40,636 bases of DNA from Luteibacter yeojuensis (GTDB taxonomy: Bacteria; Pseudomonadota; Gammaproteobacteria; Xanthomonadales; Rhodanobacteraceae): NCBI RefSeq assembly GCF_000964085.1, contig NZ_JZRB01000041.1, positions 1 through 40,636 of the forward strand, in the 5' to 3' direction. Below, piece after piece: positions 21,732-30,851 of this stretch (positions within the stretch are counted from its first letter, which is position 1; every line of letters begins with the position of its first letter). The notes under the pieces are model-generated. The model did not search any database. It worked only from the letters and a program-made list of their open reading frames with translations, and was not told where the DNA came from. The translations under genes were made by a program, and so were the position numbers.

Positions 21732-22892
21732 TCAGGCCGCTGCGGCCACGGCCTTCTGGGCCGCATCGTTGAGATCGTCGGCCGGCGTGATCGCCAGGCC
21801 CGAGTTGGCCAGGAGCTCGCGGCCCTGGTCGACGTTGGTGCCCTGCAGGCGGACGATCACGGGGATCTTCAGGCCTACTTCCTTCACCGCGGCGATGATG
21901 CCCTCGGCGATGAGGTCGCAACGCACGATGCCGCCGAAGATGTTGACCAGGATGGCCTTGACCTTGTCGGACGAGAGGATGAGCTTGAACGCCTCGGTGA
22001 CGCGCTCCTTGGTGGCGCCGCCGCCCACGTCGAGGAAGTTGGCCGGCTCGCCGCCCGCCAGCTTGATGACGTCCATGGTGGCCATGGCCAGGCCTGCGCC
22101 GTTGACCATGCAACCGATGGTGCCGTCCATCGTGACGTAGTTGAGGTTGTGCTGCACGGCAGCCGCTTCGGCCGCGTCTTCCTGGGTGAGGTCGCGCATG
22201 GCGGCCAGGTCGGCGTGGCGGAACTCGGCGTTGTCGTCGGAGTTGACCTTGCCGTCGAGGGCGGCGAGGTTGCCGTCGGCCAGGATGGCGAGCGGGTTCA
22301 GCTCGACGAGGGCCAGGTCCTTCTCGTTGAACAGCTTGTACAGGCCAAGCATGATCTTGACGAGCTGGTTCACCTGCTTGCCTTCGAGGTCCATCTTGAA
22401 CGCGAGTTCGCGCGCCTGGTACGGCTGCAGGCCTTCGACGTAATCCACGACGAGCGTGTGGATGTCTTCGGGCGTGTCGTGGGCGACCTGCTCGATGTCG
22501 ACGCCGCCGTGCTTGGAGGCGATGAACGAGATGGCCTTGGTATCACGATCGGTGAGGATCGAGAGGTAGAGTTCCTTCGCGATGTCGGTCGCGTCGGTGA
22601 CCAGCACCAGGTTCACGGGCAGCGCGCGGCCGGCCGACTGGTAGGTTTCCATGTTGGTGCCGAGCATGCCCTTGGCGGCGGCGCGGACGTCGTCCAGGCT
22701 GCGGCAGAACTTGACGCCACCGGCCTTGCCGCGACCACCGGCATGGATCTGGGCCTTGACCATCCACTGCGAACCACCAAGGTGCTTGGCGGCGTCGACA
22801 GCGGCATCGGGAGAGTTGGCAACCTTGCCCGGGGGCACGGCGATGCCGTACTTCGCGAACAGTTCTTTGGCCTGGTACTCGTGGAAATTCAT
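21732..22892 (-). CDS. sucC: Succinyl-CoA synthetase beta subunit
   Basis: The 386-residue ATP-grasp beta subunit. The N-terminus [16 protein letters not shown] is near-invariant in the family and fixes the start at 22892, although the frame is open to 23192. Nucleotide-binding and C-terminal ligase segments are present ([47 protein letters not shown]-like, [10 protein letters not shown]). GAGG lies about six bases upstream of the ATG. It is divergent from pilS, an arrangement known in Xanthomonas and relatives. Confidence 0.96.
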   Translation of the reverse strand: MNFHEYQAKELFAKYGIAVPPGKVANSPDAAVDAAKHLGGSQWMVKAQIHAGGRGKAGGVKFCRSLDDVRAAAKGMLGTNMETYQSAGRALPVNLVLVTDATDIAKELYLSILTDRDTKAISFIASKHGGVDIEQVAHDTPEDIHTLVVDYVEGLQPYQARELAFKMDLEGKQVNQLVKIMLGLYKLFNEKDLALVELNPLAILADGNLAALDGKVNSDDNAEFRHADLAAMRDLTQEDAAEAAAVQHNLNYVTMDGTIGCMVNGAGLAMATMDVIKLAGGEPANFLDVGGGATKERVTEAFKLILSSDKVKAILVNIFGGIVRCDLIAEGIIAAVKEVGLKIPVIVRLQGTNVDQGRELLANSGLAITPADDLNDAAQKAVAAAA

Positions 22893-22932
22893 TCGATACC
22901 TCGAGCGAACGGAGAAAAGCGAGGAAGGGGGG

Positions 22933-22962
22933 ATAACACGCGAACTACGCGAAACGGCGCAA
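22933..22962 (-). promoter_or_regulatory. Possible sigma-70 promoter of sucCD
   Basis: On the minus strand TTGCGC (22957-22962) and TGTTAT (22933-22938) have an 18-base spacer, about 40 bases before the sucC start. Weak match. Confidence 0.3.
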
Positions 22963-23037
22963 TACGGCCCAGTATTTTCGACGATGGGGCGCCCAAAGGA
23001 AAGGGGCGAGGCCGCGGCGGGCTGCCGATCACGCATG

Positions 23038-23065
23038 TTGCCGTGTATCAGCGCCGCCCTATACT
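23038..23065 (+). promoter_or_regulatory. Candidate sigma-70 promoter of pilSR
   Basis: TTGCCG (23038-23043) and TATACT (23060-23065) have a 16-base spacer. A start near 23072 would exclude the in-frame ATG at 23071 and fits a GTG start at 23113. Confidence 0.5.
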
Positions 23066-23112
23066 GGCCCATGCCAATGGCCGGAAAGGCCGCCTGGGGG
23101 AGAGTCCGAACC

Positions 23113-24756
23113 GTGTCCACGCCCGCGCCGTCCGCCACCGCCACCGCCCGCGCGAACCAGGCCACGGCAAGGCACGAACTCTTCTTTTTCAACTACTTCC
23201 GGCTGGGCCAGGCTGCCGTCTACACGGCGCTGGCGTTCCGCCCCGAGCACATGGCGTGGCCCGCCCTGCCCGATCCGGTCCTGGCCCGCGGCATGGCCCT
23301 GGCCTACCTCTTCGCCGCGCTGGTCATGGTGGCCCGCACGCGGACCATGCTGCACCGCCCCGTGCTCGCGGTATCGATCGGCCTGGTGCTCGATATCGCC
23401 GCCGCGGTACTGGCCCTTATCCTGATGCACGACGTGCGCATGGGCGTGGCCATGATGCTGGCCGTGAACATCGCCACCGGCGCCCTGCTGCTGCCCCTGC
23501 GGCTATCCATGTTCTTCGCGGCCGTGGCCACGCTGGCCATGCTCGGCCACTCCCTGTTCGATGTCGACCAGCCCGGCTCGTCCGACCGCGAACTGGTGGA
23601 ATACGGGCTGTTCGGCGCGGCGTATTTCGCCTGCGCCTCGCTGTGCTATGTGTTGGGCCGCAACATCCGCGCCACCGAGGCGCTGGCCGAGCAGCGCGGC
23701 ATCGACCTGGCCAACCTCTCGCAGGTGAACGAGCTGATCATCCGCCGCCTGAAAACCGGCGTGCTGCTGGTCGACGAGGGCAACCGCATCCACCAGCTCA
23801 ACGAATCGGCCTGGATGCTGATGGGCAACCCCGCCGCCGACCAGCGCGACCTGGGCTCGCTGGCCCCGGAGCTGTCGCGCCGCCTGTACCACTGGCGCAC
23901 CTCGGGCAAGCTCGACGAAAGCGCCACCATGCTGGCCGACGGCACGCCCGAGGTGGTACCCCGTTTCTCGCGCCTGGCACCCAACGACGATTCCCACGTG
24001 CTGATCTTCCTGGACGATACCTCGCTGGTATCGCGCCGGGCCGAGGAGCTCACGCTGAGCTCGCTGGGCCGCCTGTCGGCGTCCATCGCCCATGAGATCC
24101 GCAACCCGCTGGCCGCCATCCACTATTCGGCCCAGCTGCTGGCCGAATCCACGGAGCTGGCCGACACCGACGTGCGCATGGTCGAGATCATCAACAACCA
24201 CTGCGTGCGTCTCAACGAGATCATTGAGAACATTCTGCAGCTCTCCCGCCGGGAGCGTTCCCGGCCGGAAACGCTCGACCTGGGCCGCTGGGTCCATGAT
24301 TTCGTCAGCGAGTACCGCCAGGGCAACGACCTGGGCGCCGATATCCTCCGCGCGGTATCCGGTTCCGAGCCGGTGGCCGCGGTGGCCGACCCGCAGCACC
24401 TGCAGCAGGTCATCTGGAACCTGGTGCAGAACGCCCTGCGTTACGGGCGCATGCCCAGCGAGCCGGCGCGGGTGATGGTCGTGGCCCGCCACTCCGAGGC
24501 CGGCGTACCCATCCTCGAGGTCATCGACCGCGGCCCCGGCATCGCCCCGAAGGTGGCCGCCCAGATCTTCGAGCCGTTCTTCACCACGCACGAATACGGC
24601 ACGGGGCTGGGGCTGTACCTCGCCCGGCAGATGACCGAAGCCAACCAGGCCGCCCTCGAGTACGTGCGGGTGGCCGGGGGCGGCAGCTGCTTCCGGATCA
24701 GCCTCACCCCGCCCGCCCGCACCCCGGCCGCGGCCCCGGTGGCGGCGCGCGCATGA
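23113..24756 (+). CDS. pilS: Sensor histidine kinase PilS
   Basis: The membrane kinase that, in Pseudomonas and xanthomonads, phosphorylates PilR to control type IV pilin genes. It has 547 residues. About six membrane segments fill residues 20-190 (for example [35 protein letters not shown] and [19 protein letters not shown]). A PAS-like domain follows ([25 protein letters not shown]-like), then the H-box [19 protein letters not shown] and the ATPase motifs [22 protein letters not shown] and [12 protein letters not shown]. The GTG at 23113 is preceded by GGGGGAG at ten bases and is my preferred start; ATGs at 23071 and 23077 are in frame but overlap the likely transcription start. PilS is followed by pilR after 67 bases. 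Confidence 0.9.
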   Translation: MSTPAPSATATARANQATARHELFFFNYFRLGQAAVYTALAFRPEHMAWPALPDPVLARGMALAYLFAALVMVARTRTMLHRPVLAVSIGLVLDIAAAVLALILMHDVRMGVAMMLAVNIATGALLLPLRLSMFFAAVATLAMLGHSLFDVDQPGSSDRELVEYGLFGAAYFACASLCYVLGRNIRATEALAEQRGIDLANLSQVNELIIRRLKTGVLLVDEGNRIHQLNESAWMLMGNPAADQRDLGSLAPELSRRLYHWRTSGKLDESATMLADGTPEVVPRFSRLAPNDDSHVLIFLDDTSLVSRRAEELTLSSLGRLSASIAHEIRNPLAAIHYSAQLLAESTELADTDVRMVEIINNHCVRLNEIIENILQLSRRERSRPETLDLGRWVHDFVSEYRQGNDLGADILRAVSGSEPVAAVADPQHLQQVIWNLVQNALRYGRMPSEPARVMVVARHSEAGVPILEVIDRGPGIAPKVAAQIFEPFFTTHEYGTGLGLYLARQMTEANQAALEYVRVAGGGSCFRISLTPPARTPAAAPVAARA

Positions 24757-24823
24757 CCGCCACCCTTTGCGCGAAGGCGCGGGGCGGTTACATTGGGCCA
24801 ATTCACCGAAACGTTCGGAACCG

Positions 24824-26239
24824 ATGAGCAAGCAGACTGTCCTGGTGATCGACGACGAGCGGGATATCCGTGAGTTGTTGACCATCACTCTCGGTCGAAT
24901 GGAACTCGACGTCGACGCCGTGGGGAGCGTCAGCGAAGCCCGCAACGCGCTGGCCTCGCGCCGGTACGACCTGTGCTTCACCGACATGCGGCTGCCCGAC
25001 GGCAGCGGCCAGGAGATCATCGAGCTCATCGCGGCCACCTACCCCGACATGCCGGTGGCCATGATCACGGCCTATGGCAATGTCGACGCGGCCGTGAACG
25101 CGCTGAAGGCCGGCGCGTTCGATTTCGTCTCCAAGCCGGTGGATATCCACCTGCTGCGCCGCCTGGTGAAAACCGCCCTGCGCCTCTCGGAGGAACGCAA
25201 GGCCGATACCGGCAACAAGGCCGCCCCGGGCGCCGATCGCCTCATCGGCGAATCGCCGGTGATGGTCGAGGTGCGCGGCAAGATCGCCAAGCTGGCCCGC
25301 AACCAGGCGCCGGTGTACATCGGCGGCGAATCGGGCGTGGGCAAGGAGCTGGTGGCACGGCTCATCCACGAGCTGGGGCCGCGCGCCACGGGCACCTTCG
25401 TGCCCGTCAACTGCGGCGCCATCCCTTCCGAGCTGATGGAAAGCGAGTTCTTCGGCCACCGCAAGGGCAGCTTCACCGGCGCCCACGCCGACAAGGAAGG
25501 CCTGTTCCAGGCCGCCCACGGCGGCACGCTGTTCCTCGATGAGGTGGCCGAGCTGCCCCTGCACATGCAGGTGAAGCTGCTGCGCGCCATCCAGGAAAAG
25601 GCCGTGCGCCCCATCGGCGGCCGCGACGAGGTGCCCGTCGACGTGCGCATCCTCTCCGCCACGCACAAGAACCTTGCCGCGCTGGTGGAACAGGGCCAGT
25701 TCCGCCAGGACCTGTTCTACCGCATCAACGTCATCGAGCTGCGCGTGCCGCCCCTGCGCGAGCGGCGCGGCGACGTGCCCCGCCTCGCCGAGTTCATCCT
25801 GCGCCAGCTGGCGCAGGAAGCCGGCGGCGCCATCGGCAAGCTGCAGCCCGAGGCGCTGGCCGCCCTCGAGGCCTACCAGTTCCCGGGCAACGTGCGCGAG
25901 CTGGAGAACATCCTGGAACGCGCCATGGCCATGTGCGAGGGCGACACCATCGAGGCCGACGACCTGATGCTGCCGCAGCGCGGCGCCATGCCGGGCGACG
26001 CCCCCGTGGCCAGCGCCGCGGGCACCGCCCCGGCCGCCGCCGCGCCGGTGGCCGCCACGCCCGCCGCGCACAACCCGGCCGCCGATGGCTCGCTCGAGGA
26101 TTTCATCACCAACATCGAGCGCGAGACGATCATGAAGGCCCTGGAAGAGTCCCGCTACAACAAGACCGCCACCGCCAAGAAGCTCGGCATCACGTTCCGG
26201 GCGTTGCGCTATAAGCTGAAGAAGCTGGGGATCGACTGA
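24824..26239 (+). CDS. pilR: Sigma-54-dependent response regulator PilR
   Basis: A 471-residue NtrC-type activator. The receiver domain (1-120) has phosphoacceptor D54 in CFTDMRLPDGSG and K in SKPVD. The AAA+ domain (about 140-370) has Walker A GESGVGKE, the sigma-54 contact loop as GSFTGA (the form usual in PilR rather than GAFTGA), Walker B GGTLFLDEVAEL, and the NVRELENILERAM segment. An Ala/Pro-rich linker (about 385-425) leads to a Fis-type HTH (YNKTATAKKLGITFRALRYK). With PilS it should activate pilA from a sigma-54 promoter; no pilin gene is in this window. The start MSKQTVLVIDDE at 24824 fits the family; an upstream extension to 24767 overlaps nothing recognisable. Confidence 0.94.
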   Translation: MSKQTVLVIDDERDIRELLTITLGRMELDVDAVGSVSEARNALASRRYDLCFTDMRLPDGSGQEIIELIAATYPDMPVAMITAYGNVDAAVNALKAGAFDFVSKPVDIHLLRRLVKTALRLSEERKADTGNKAAPGADRLIGESPVMVEVRGKIAKLARNQAPVYIGGESGVGKELVARLIHELGPRATGTFVPVNCGAIPSELMESEFFGHRKGSFTGAHADKEGLFQAAHGGTLFLDEVAELPLHMQVKLLRAIQEKAVRPIGGRDEVPVDVRILSATHKNLAALVEQGQFRQDLFYRINVIELRVPPLRERRGDVPRLAEFILRQLAQEAGGAIGKLQPEALAALEAYQFPGNVRELENILERAMAMCEGDTIEADDLMLPQRGAMPGDAPVASAAGTAPAAAAPVAATPAAHNPAADGSLEDFITNIERETIMKALEESRYNKTATAKKLGITFRALRYKLKKLGID

Positions 26240-26247
26240 GGTACGGC

Positions 26248-26269
26248 CATCGCGCGCTTGCGCGCGATG
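26248..26269. repeat. Perfect 22-bp hairpin CATCGCGCGC-TT-GCGCGCGATG
   Basis: Lies between the convergent ends of pilR and the small membrane protein gene. It matches the inner part of the GCGCGC-type repeat arm. There is no T run, so a classical terminator is unlikely. Confidence 0.7.
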
Positions 26270-26271
26270 CT

Positions 26272-26637
26272 TCAACCCGTGCCCCGCGACGCACGCCACC
26301 GCCGCCACCCGCGGCTTGCGCCCAACCAGGCGCACGCGTAGATCAGGACGGCCAGCACGGCATTGGCGCACAGCCAAGCGAAGAGTGCCCCGCTGCGTAC
26401 GAACGTCGCGTCCTGCGCGGGAAAATCCGCCAACGGCGTGAGGAAGAGCGGAAACATGGCAACACCGCGCGGGACGTCGAAGAACAACGACTCGAAGCAC
26501 GGCACGTCGAAGCACGAGGTCTGCACGGCCAGCACCGCCAGCGAAGCCACCATGTGCGCCATGCAGAGCCCGGTGAACAGCGCCGCGCGTTCCTGCCAGG
26601 CCCATGCGCGGGTTGCCGCATCCGGTTCGCTTCCCAT
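26272..26637 (-). CDS. Small two-helix membrane protein of unknown function
   Basis: A 121-residue protein that I do not recognise. Two hydrophobic segments are visible (LFTGLCMAHMVASLAVLAVQTS, about 20-41, and LFAWLCANAVLAVLIYACAWLG, about 86-107). They are joined by a loop with two cysteines (TSCFDVPCFESLFFDVP). The ends are basic at the C-terminus (SRGWRRWRASRG), which suggests a cytoplasmic tail. GAGGGAG eight bases upstream of the ATG at 26637 supports real translation. It is a single gene, downstream of but 176 bases away from the signalling operon on the same strand. Confidence 0.7.
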   Translation of the reverse strand: MGSEPDAATRAWAWQERAALFTGLCMAHMVASLAVLAVQTSCFDVPCFESLFFDVPRGVAMFPLFLTPLADFPAQDATFVRSGALFAWLCANAVLAVLIYACAWLGASRGWRRWRASRGTG

Positions 26638-26758
26638 CGTGTTCGCTCCCTCGCCACTGGCCTGCGGGTTGCAGGTGGGGAAAGGCTAGCGGGGCGTTGC
26701 TGTCGGGGTATATGGAAGGATTCTGAAAAATCGGGCGGATGTGGGGCCGGGGGGAGAG

Positions 26759-26783
26759 CATCGCGCGCGAGCGCGCTCCCACA
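26759..26783. repeat. Single arm of the GCGCGC-type repeat
   Basis: CATCGCGCGCGAGCGCGCTC followed by CCACA, without an opposite arm. It is located just past the 3' end of the hybrid kinase gene. Confidence 0.6.
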
Positions 26784-26812
26784 TCAAGGCAGCTTGGCCC
26801 CCACGGGAGGGA

Positions 26813-28369
26813 TCAGGCTTTGGCGGGGGTGGTGGCTTCGAGGGCTTCGCGTACTTTTTTCAGCAGCGTGCGGCTCTGGATGGGTTTTTCGATGAGGTAG
26901 AGGTGTTGCAGCTCGGGCAGCTCGTCGAGGTTGGGTGGCGCGTCGGGGCGGGCCAGCAGCAACACCGCGCCGCGGTAGCCGTGCTCGAGCAGCGCCGCCA
27001 GCGTGCGGACGCCGGTGAACAGGTTCATGTCGGCGTCCATCACCACCAGGTCGGGCACGCCGTGCGCCTCGATCCACTGCAGGGCCGCGGTGCCGCTCTG
27101 GCTGGCGCCGGCCTGGTAGCCGTAGGTGTCGAGCGTATCGACCAGCAGGGAGAGCTGCGTGGCTTCCTCCACTACCACCAGCACGCGCTCGGCTTCGCCC
27201 TGCAGGTGGTGCTCCAGCACGGGCATGTCGCCGGCCTCGTCGTCCATCGCGCCCAGCGGCAGGTAAAGGTGGAACTGCGTGCCCTCGCCCACGCGGCTGC
27301 GCACGCGCATGAGGCCGCCGTGGCTGGCGACGATGCGCTTGCACGAGAGCAGGCCCAGGCCGGTGCCGGTTTCCTTCGTGGTGAAGAACGGCTCGAACAG
27401 GCGCTGCAGCACCTCAGGTGGCATGCCCGCGCCGGTATCGATGACCGAGATGCGCAGGTAGCGACCCGGGACGATGCTCTCGTCGTCGCTGAAGAAATCG
27501 TCCGCCAGGGTCACCTGCGCCGTATCGATGCGCAGGCTGCCGCCCTCGGGCATGGCCTGGATGGCGTTGAGGCACAGGTTCAGCAGGCACTGCTGCAGTT
27601 CGGTGTGGTTGCCCTCGAACGCCACGTCGGGGTCGTATACCTCGATGCCCATCTGCACCGTGCGCGGCACGCTGCCCTGCAGCAGCAGCTTCAGCGCGTC
27701 GGTGAGGGCACCCAGCTTCACCTGCTCGGCGCGGCGCGCACCGCGGGCGAACGAGAGCATGGACGACACCATCTCGAGGCCACGCCGGCCGCAGTCGCGC
27801 ACCAGCGCGCCAAGGCGCGCCAGGCGCGGATCGTCCGCGTAATCCTCGAGCGTATCGCCGGCCAACAGCAGCGGCTGCAGCAGGTTGCGCAGGTCGTGCG
27901 ACAGGCCGCCGGCCAGCAGCGCGAGGCTTTCGAACCGCTGCGCGCGGATCAGTTCCTGCTCGGCGCGCGCACGTGCCTTCAGCTCGTCGGCTTCGCGCAG
28001 CGCGCGGCGCACGGCCGACGCCAGGCGCGCGGTGTTCTGTTTCAGGATGTAATCGGTGGCACCGCTGCGCAGCGCCTCGATGGCGGCCTCTTCGCCCAGC
28101 GTGGCCGAGATGAAGATGAAGGGCGTCTCGGTGTTGCGGGCACGCAGGAGTTCAAGCGCGCGTTCGCCGCTGAAGTGCGGCATGCTGAGGTCGGAAAGGA
28201 TGATGTCGGGCCGGAACTCATCCAGCGCGGCCACGTAGGCCGGTTCGTCGTCGACGAGGCGCACCTCGTAATCGAGGCCGTCGTCGTCGAGTTCGGACAA
28301 CACCAGCTCGGCATCGAGTTCGTTGTCCTCGACCTGGAGGATGCGCACCTTGTGGATCGGTCCGTTCAT
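26813..28369 (-). CDS. Hybrid histidine kinase, receiver-kinase-receiver
   Basis: A soluble 518-residue signalling protein without membrane segments. The N-terminal receiver (about 8-125) has phosphoacceptor D60 in ILSDLSMPHF and K110 in YILKQN. The kinase core has H158 in GGLSHDLRNLLQPLL and ATPase motifs LLNLCLNAIQAMPEGG, DTGAGMPPE and TGTGLGLLSCKRIV. A C-terminal receiver (about 395-510) has D445 in VVMDADMNLF, but its acidic pocket is EE rather than DD, so its phosphorylation is uncertain. The start MNGPIHKVRILQVED at 28369 is 22 bases after the stop of the Rcp1-like receiver gene. Last gene of a three-gene signalling operon. A phosphorelay from the CHASE3 kinase through the small receiver to this protein is an inference. 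Output unknown. Confidence 0.87.
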   Translation of the reverse strand: MNGPIHKVRILQVEDNELDAELVLSELDDDGLDYEVRLVDDEPAYVAALDEFRPDIILSDLSMPHFSGERALELLRARNTETPFIFISATLGEEAAIEALRSGATDYILKQNTARLASAVRRALREADELKARARAEQELIRAQRFESLALLAGGLSHDLRNLLQPLLLAGDTLEDYADDPRLARLGALVRDCGRRGLEMVSSMLSFARGARRAEQVKLGALTDALKLLLQGSVPRTVQMGIEVYDPDVAFEGNHTELQQCLLNLCLNAIQAMPEGGSLRIDTAQVTLADDFFSDDESIVPGRYLRISVIDTGAGMPPEVLQRLFEPFFTTKETGTGLGLLSCKRIVASHGGLMRVRSRVGEGTQFHLYLPLGAMDDEAGDMPVLEHHLQGEAERVLVVVEEATQLSLLVDTLDTYGYQAGASQSGTAALQWIEAHGVPDLVVMDADMNLFTGVRTLAALLEHGYRGAVLLLARPDAPPNLDELPELQHLYLIEKPIQSRTLLKKVREALEATTPAKA

Positions 28370-28391
28370 GGCCCTGCCTTCCGCCCTTGCC

Positions 28392-28838
28392 TTACTCGAC
28401 TTCCGGGCGCTGGTTGAGCACCGCCCAGAAGTGGCCGAGCGTCTGCACGGCCGTGAAGAACTGTTGCACATCCACCGGCTTCAGCACGTAGGCGTTGACG
28501 CCGAGGTCCCAGCTGCGCGCCAGGTCGCTTTCCTCGCGTGAGGACGAGAGGATGACCACCGGCGTGCGCTTCCAGCGATCGTCGCCGCGCAGCTCCTTGA
28601 GCACTTCCAGGCCATCTTTCCGCGGCATCTTGATGTCGAGGAGGATCACCGCCGGGTCGGGCTCGGGGCGGTTCGCGTAGCGGCCACGCGCGTTGAGCCA
28701 GTCCATGCAGTCCACGCCATCCTCGACATGGACGACGGGGTTGGCGAGGTTGGCTTCGCGCAGGGCGTCGATGGCCATCTCGGCATCGGCGGGCGAGTCC
28801 TCGACGAGGAGGATGGTGCGGATATCCGGGTTGTTCAT
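28392..28838 (-). CDS. Single-domain response regulator, Rcp1-like
   Basis: A 148-residue stand-alone receiver of the type found beside phytochrome-like kinases. The acidic pair is E13-D14 (LLVEDSPAD), the phosphoacceptor is D68 in VILLDIKMPRKDGLE, and the switch and lysine residues are SSSREESD and YVLKPVD. It has no output domain, so it acts by protein contact or as a phosphate shuttle. Its ATG overlaps the stop of the upstream kinase gene by four bases (ATGA), which implies matched amounts of the two proteins. Confidence 0.92.
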   Translation of the reverse strand: MNNPDIRTILLVEDSPADAEMAIDALREANLANPVVHVEDGVDCMDWLNARGRYANRPEPDPAVILLDIKMPRKDGLEVLKELRGDDRWKRTPVVILSSSREESDLARSWDLGVNAYVLKPVDVQQFFTAVQTLGHFWAVLNQRPEVE

Positions 28839-30637
28839 GCGTCGGCCATTCGGGCGCCCGTGAAATCGGAGGCCGGAAGTGAAAAGTGGAAAATGGCGCC
28901 GTGGTCGGTTTCACCCTCGGCCCAGGTGCGGCCGCCATGGCGCGCGATGATGCGTCGTACGTTGGCAAGGCCGATGCCGTTGCCCGGGAACTCTGAAGCG
29001 CGGTGCAGGCGCTGGAACACGCCGAACAGCTTGCTGGCGTACTGCATGTCGAAGCCGGCGCCGTTGTCGCGGACGAAGAACACGTAATCGCCCGACGCGG
29101 GGTCGCGCTCCATGCCGACCTCGATGCGGCCCACCTCGCGGTTCGCGGTGTACTTCACCGCGTTGCCCAGCAGGTTCTGCCACACGGTGCGCAGCATGTT
29201 TTCATCGGCCACCACGATGGGCAGCGGCGCGATGCTCCATTCAAGATGGCGGCCGCGGGCCTCGGGTTCAACCAGGGCGCGGGCCTCTTCCACCAGCGAC
29301 TGCATGTCGACGGCCTGCAGGCGCAGCGCGCCGCGGCCCAGGCGCGAGAAGACGAGCAGGTCGTCGATAAGCTGGGCCATGCGCCGCGACGAGCTGCTGA
29401 TGACCTCGATGTAATGGCGCACGCGGTCGTCGGCCTGGTCGGCCAGGTGGGCCTCGAGCTTGCCGGCGAAACCGGAGATGTGGCGCAGCGGGGCGCGCAG
29501 GTCGTGCGATACCGAATAGCTGAAGGCCTCCAGCTCGCGGTTCACATCCGATATCTGCTCCACCTTGCCCTCGAGCTGGCGGTTGAGCTCGGTGACGCGC
29601 TGCTCCACCAGGGCGCGCGCCGTAATGTCGCTGACCGTGAGCAGCAACGCCGGCTTGTCGCTATCGGGCTGGGTGATGCGGCGGGCGTTGATCACGACGA
29701 AGCGGTCGATGTTGTCGACGGTGCGCTGGGTGAACTCGTAATCCCACAGCTCGCGGTCGCGGAGCACCACGTCGTTGAGCCGCTGCAGCAGGGGTGGGTC
29801 ATCCCACGCGCCGTTGCCGATGGCGCGCAGCGGCATGTGCGCTTCTTCATCCTCGGTGTCGTAGCCGTAGAGCTCGGCGAAGGCGGCGTTCACCATCAGC
29901 GTGCGCAAGTCGCCGTCGAGCAGCGCGATGGGCTCGCGCACGGCCTGCACGACCACAAGCGAGCGCTTGACCGCCTCGGCCACCTTCGATTCCGCGGCGA
30001 GGCGGCTGGTGATCTGCCGCTCGGACACGACCACCACGATGGCCAGCAGTATCACCTGCGCGATGGCGGCCACGCCAAGGACGATGCGGTTGTCGGTGGC
30101 GCTGCCGCGCGCGTTGGCGCGGCGTTGCTCCTGCAGCCGGGATTCCTCCGCGAGGATATCGACCACTTTCTCGCGGAACGGGAACATGTGCCGGGCGTCT
30201 TCCATGGCGGCGAACGCGCCGGCGCGGTCGCCCGCCTTCAGCTGCGCCAGGGCCTGCTCGGTAAGCTTCATGCGCCCGTTGGCCACGGCTTCCAGCCCCC
30301 CGAGCCGGGCGGTCTGCTCCGGGTTGTCGCGCACGGCCCCGCGCAGGCTGTCGATGAGGCCGGGGCCCAGTTTTTCGGGCATGAGCGCCCGCTGGGTGAG
30401 GTCGTCGTCGATGGCGCCGCCGGCGAGCAGGGTGTACATCGCGGCCTCGCTGCTGCGCAGGATGGCGTCGAGACGGTAGACGTTTGCCTTGATATCGGCC
30501 GTGTGCGTGACCCAATCGCGCGAGGTGAGGGCCTGCTCGGAGCTGGAGCGGGTGACGAAATACGGCAAGGCCACGCTGACGAGCACGGCGACCAGCAAGC
30601 CAGCAAGGCGCCAGCGCAGTCCGATCCGCTCGATCAT
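28835..30637 (-). CDS. Membrane sensor histidine kinase with CHASE3-like and PAS domains
   Basis: A 600-residue kinase. TM1 is about residues 11-29 (AGLLVAVLVSVALPYFV) and TM2 about 185-205 (IVLGVAAIAQVILLAIVVVVS). The roughly 155-residue periplasmic part between them is helical and CHASE3-like. A PAS domain spans about 230-345, then a short coiled coil, H378 in FSYSVSHDLRAPLRHISGF (the phytochrome-type kinase box), and the ATPase motifs WQNLLGNAVKYT, DNGAGFDMQ and GNGIGLANVRRII. The PAS domain lacks an obvious cofactor-binding cysteine, so the signal is unknown. First gene of the operon. The start at 30637 begins the first membrane segment properly, although the frame is open further upstream. 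Confidence 0.9.
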   Translation of the reverse strand: MIERIGLRWRLAGLLVAVLVSVALPYFVTRSSSEQALTSRDWVTHTADIKANVYRLDAILRSSEAAMYTLLAGGAIDDDLTQRALMPEKLGPGLIDSLRGAVRDNPEQTARLGGLEAVANGRMKLTEQALAQLKAGDRAGAFAAMEDARHMFPFREKVVDILAEESRLQEQRRANARGSATDNRIVLGVAAIAQVILLAIVVVVSERQITSRLAAESKVAEAVKRSLVVVQAVREPIALLDGDLRTLMVNAAFAELYGYDTEDEEAHMPLRAIGNGAWDDPPLLQRLNDVVLRDRELWDYEFTQRTVDNIDRFVVINARRITQPDSDKPALLLTVSDITARALVEQRVTELNRQLEGKVEQISDVNRELEAFSYSVSHDLRAPLRHISGFAGKLEAHLADQADDRVRHYIEVISSSSRRMAQLIDDLLVFSRLGRGALRLQAVDMQSLVEEARALVEPEARGRHLEWSIAPLPIVVADENMLRTVWQNLLGNAVKYTANREVGRIEVGMERDPASGDYVFFVRDNGAGFDMQYASKLFGVFQRLHRASEFPGNGIGLANVRRIIARHGGRTWAEGETDHGAIFHFSLPASDFTGARMADA

Positions 30638-30681
30638 GCTTTCGTCATCCCCACGACGACTCCTGCCCAAAGTGAACGGGC

Positions 30682-30687
30682 ATTGTA
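30682..30687 (-). promoter_or_regulatory. Possible -10 element TACAAT of the signalling operon
   Basis: A good -10 hexamer on the minus strand about 45 bases before the kinase start, but no clear -35 is visible 16-18 bases upstream. Confidence 0.3.
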
Positions 30688-30743
30688 AACGCTGGTACCC
30701 CTTATCCGGTGGATCACGTGCCCCGCCCTGTGGAAACAACAAC

Positions 30744-30783
30744 GGGTGCGCGCTGCCTGGCTGGCCAGGAAAGCGGCGCACCC
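30744..30783 (-). terminator. Hairpin after the GH92 gene, possible terminator
   Basis: Outer stem GGGTGCGC/GCGCACCC and inner stem CCTGGC/GCCAGG. On the minus strand the sequence after it is GTTGTTGTTT, only moderately T-rich. It lies 68 bases beyond the GH92 stop. Confidence 0.45.
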
Positions 30784-30851
30784 GTCTGGTTTGCCCGATA
30801 TTGGCGCCGCGCGGGCGTGAAAATTGCGTGACGAAAACCTGAGGCCGGGCC

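Noticed and set aside
26248-26269. Intrinsic terminator after pilR
   Set aside because: The stem is perfect but no T run follows on either strand; kept as a repeat fragment only.
24803-26782. Open frame of 659 codons on the minus strand
   Set aside because: Antisense to pilR, with no domain pattern and no ribosome site; only the separate 26272-26637 frame has support.
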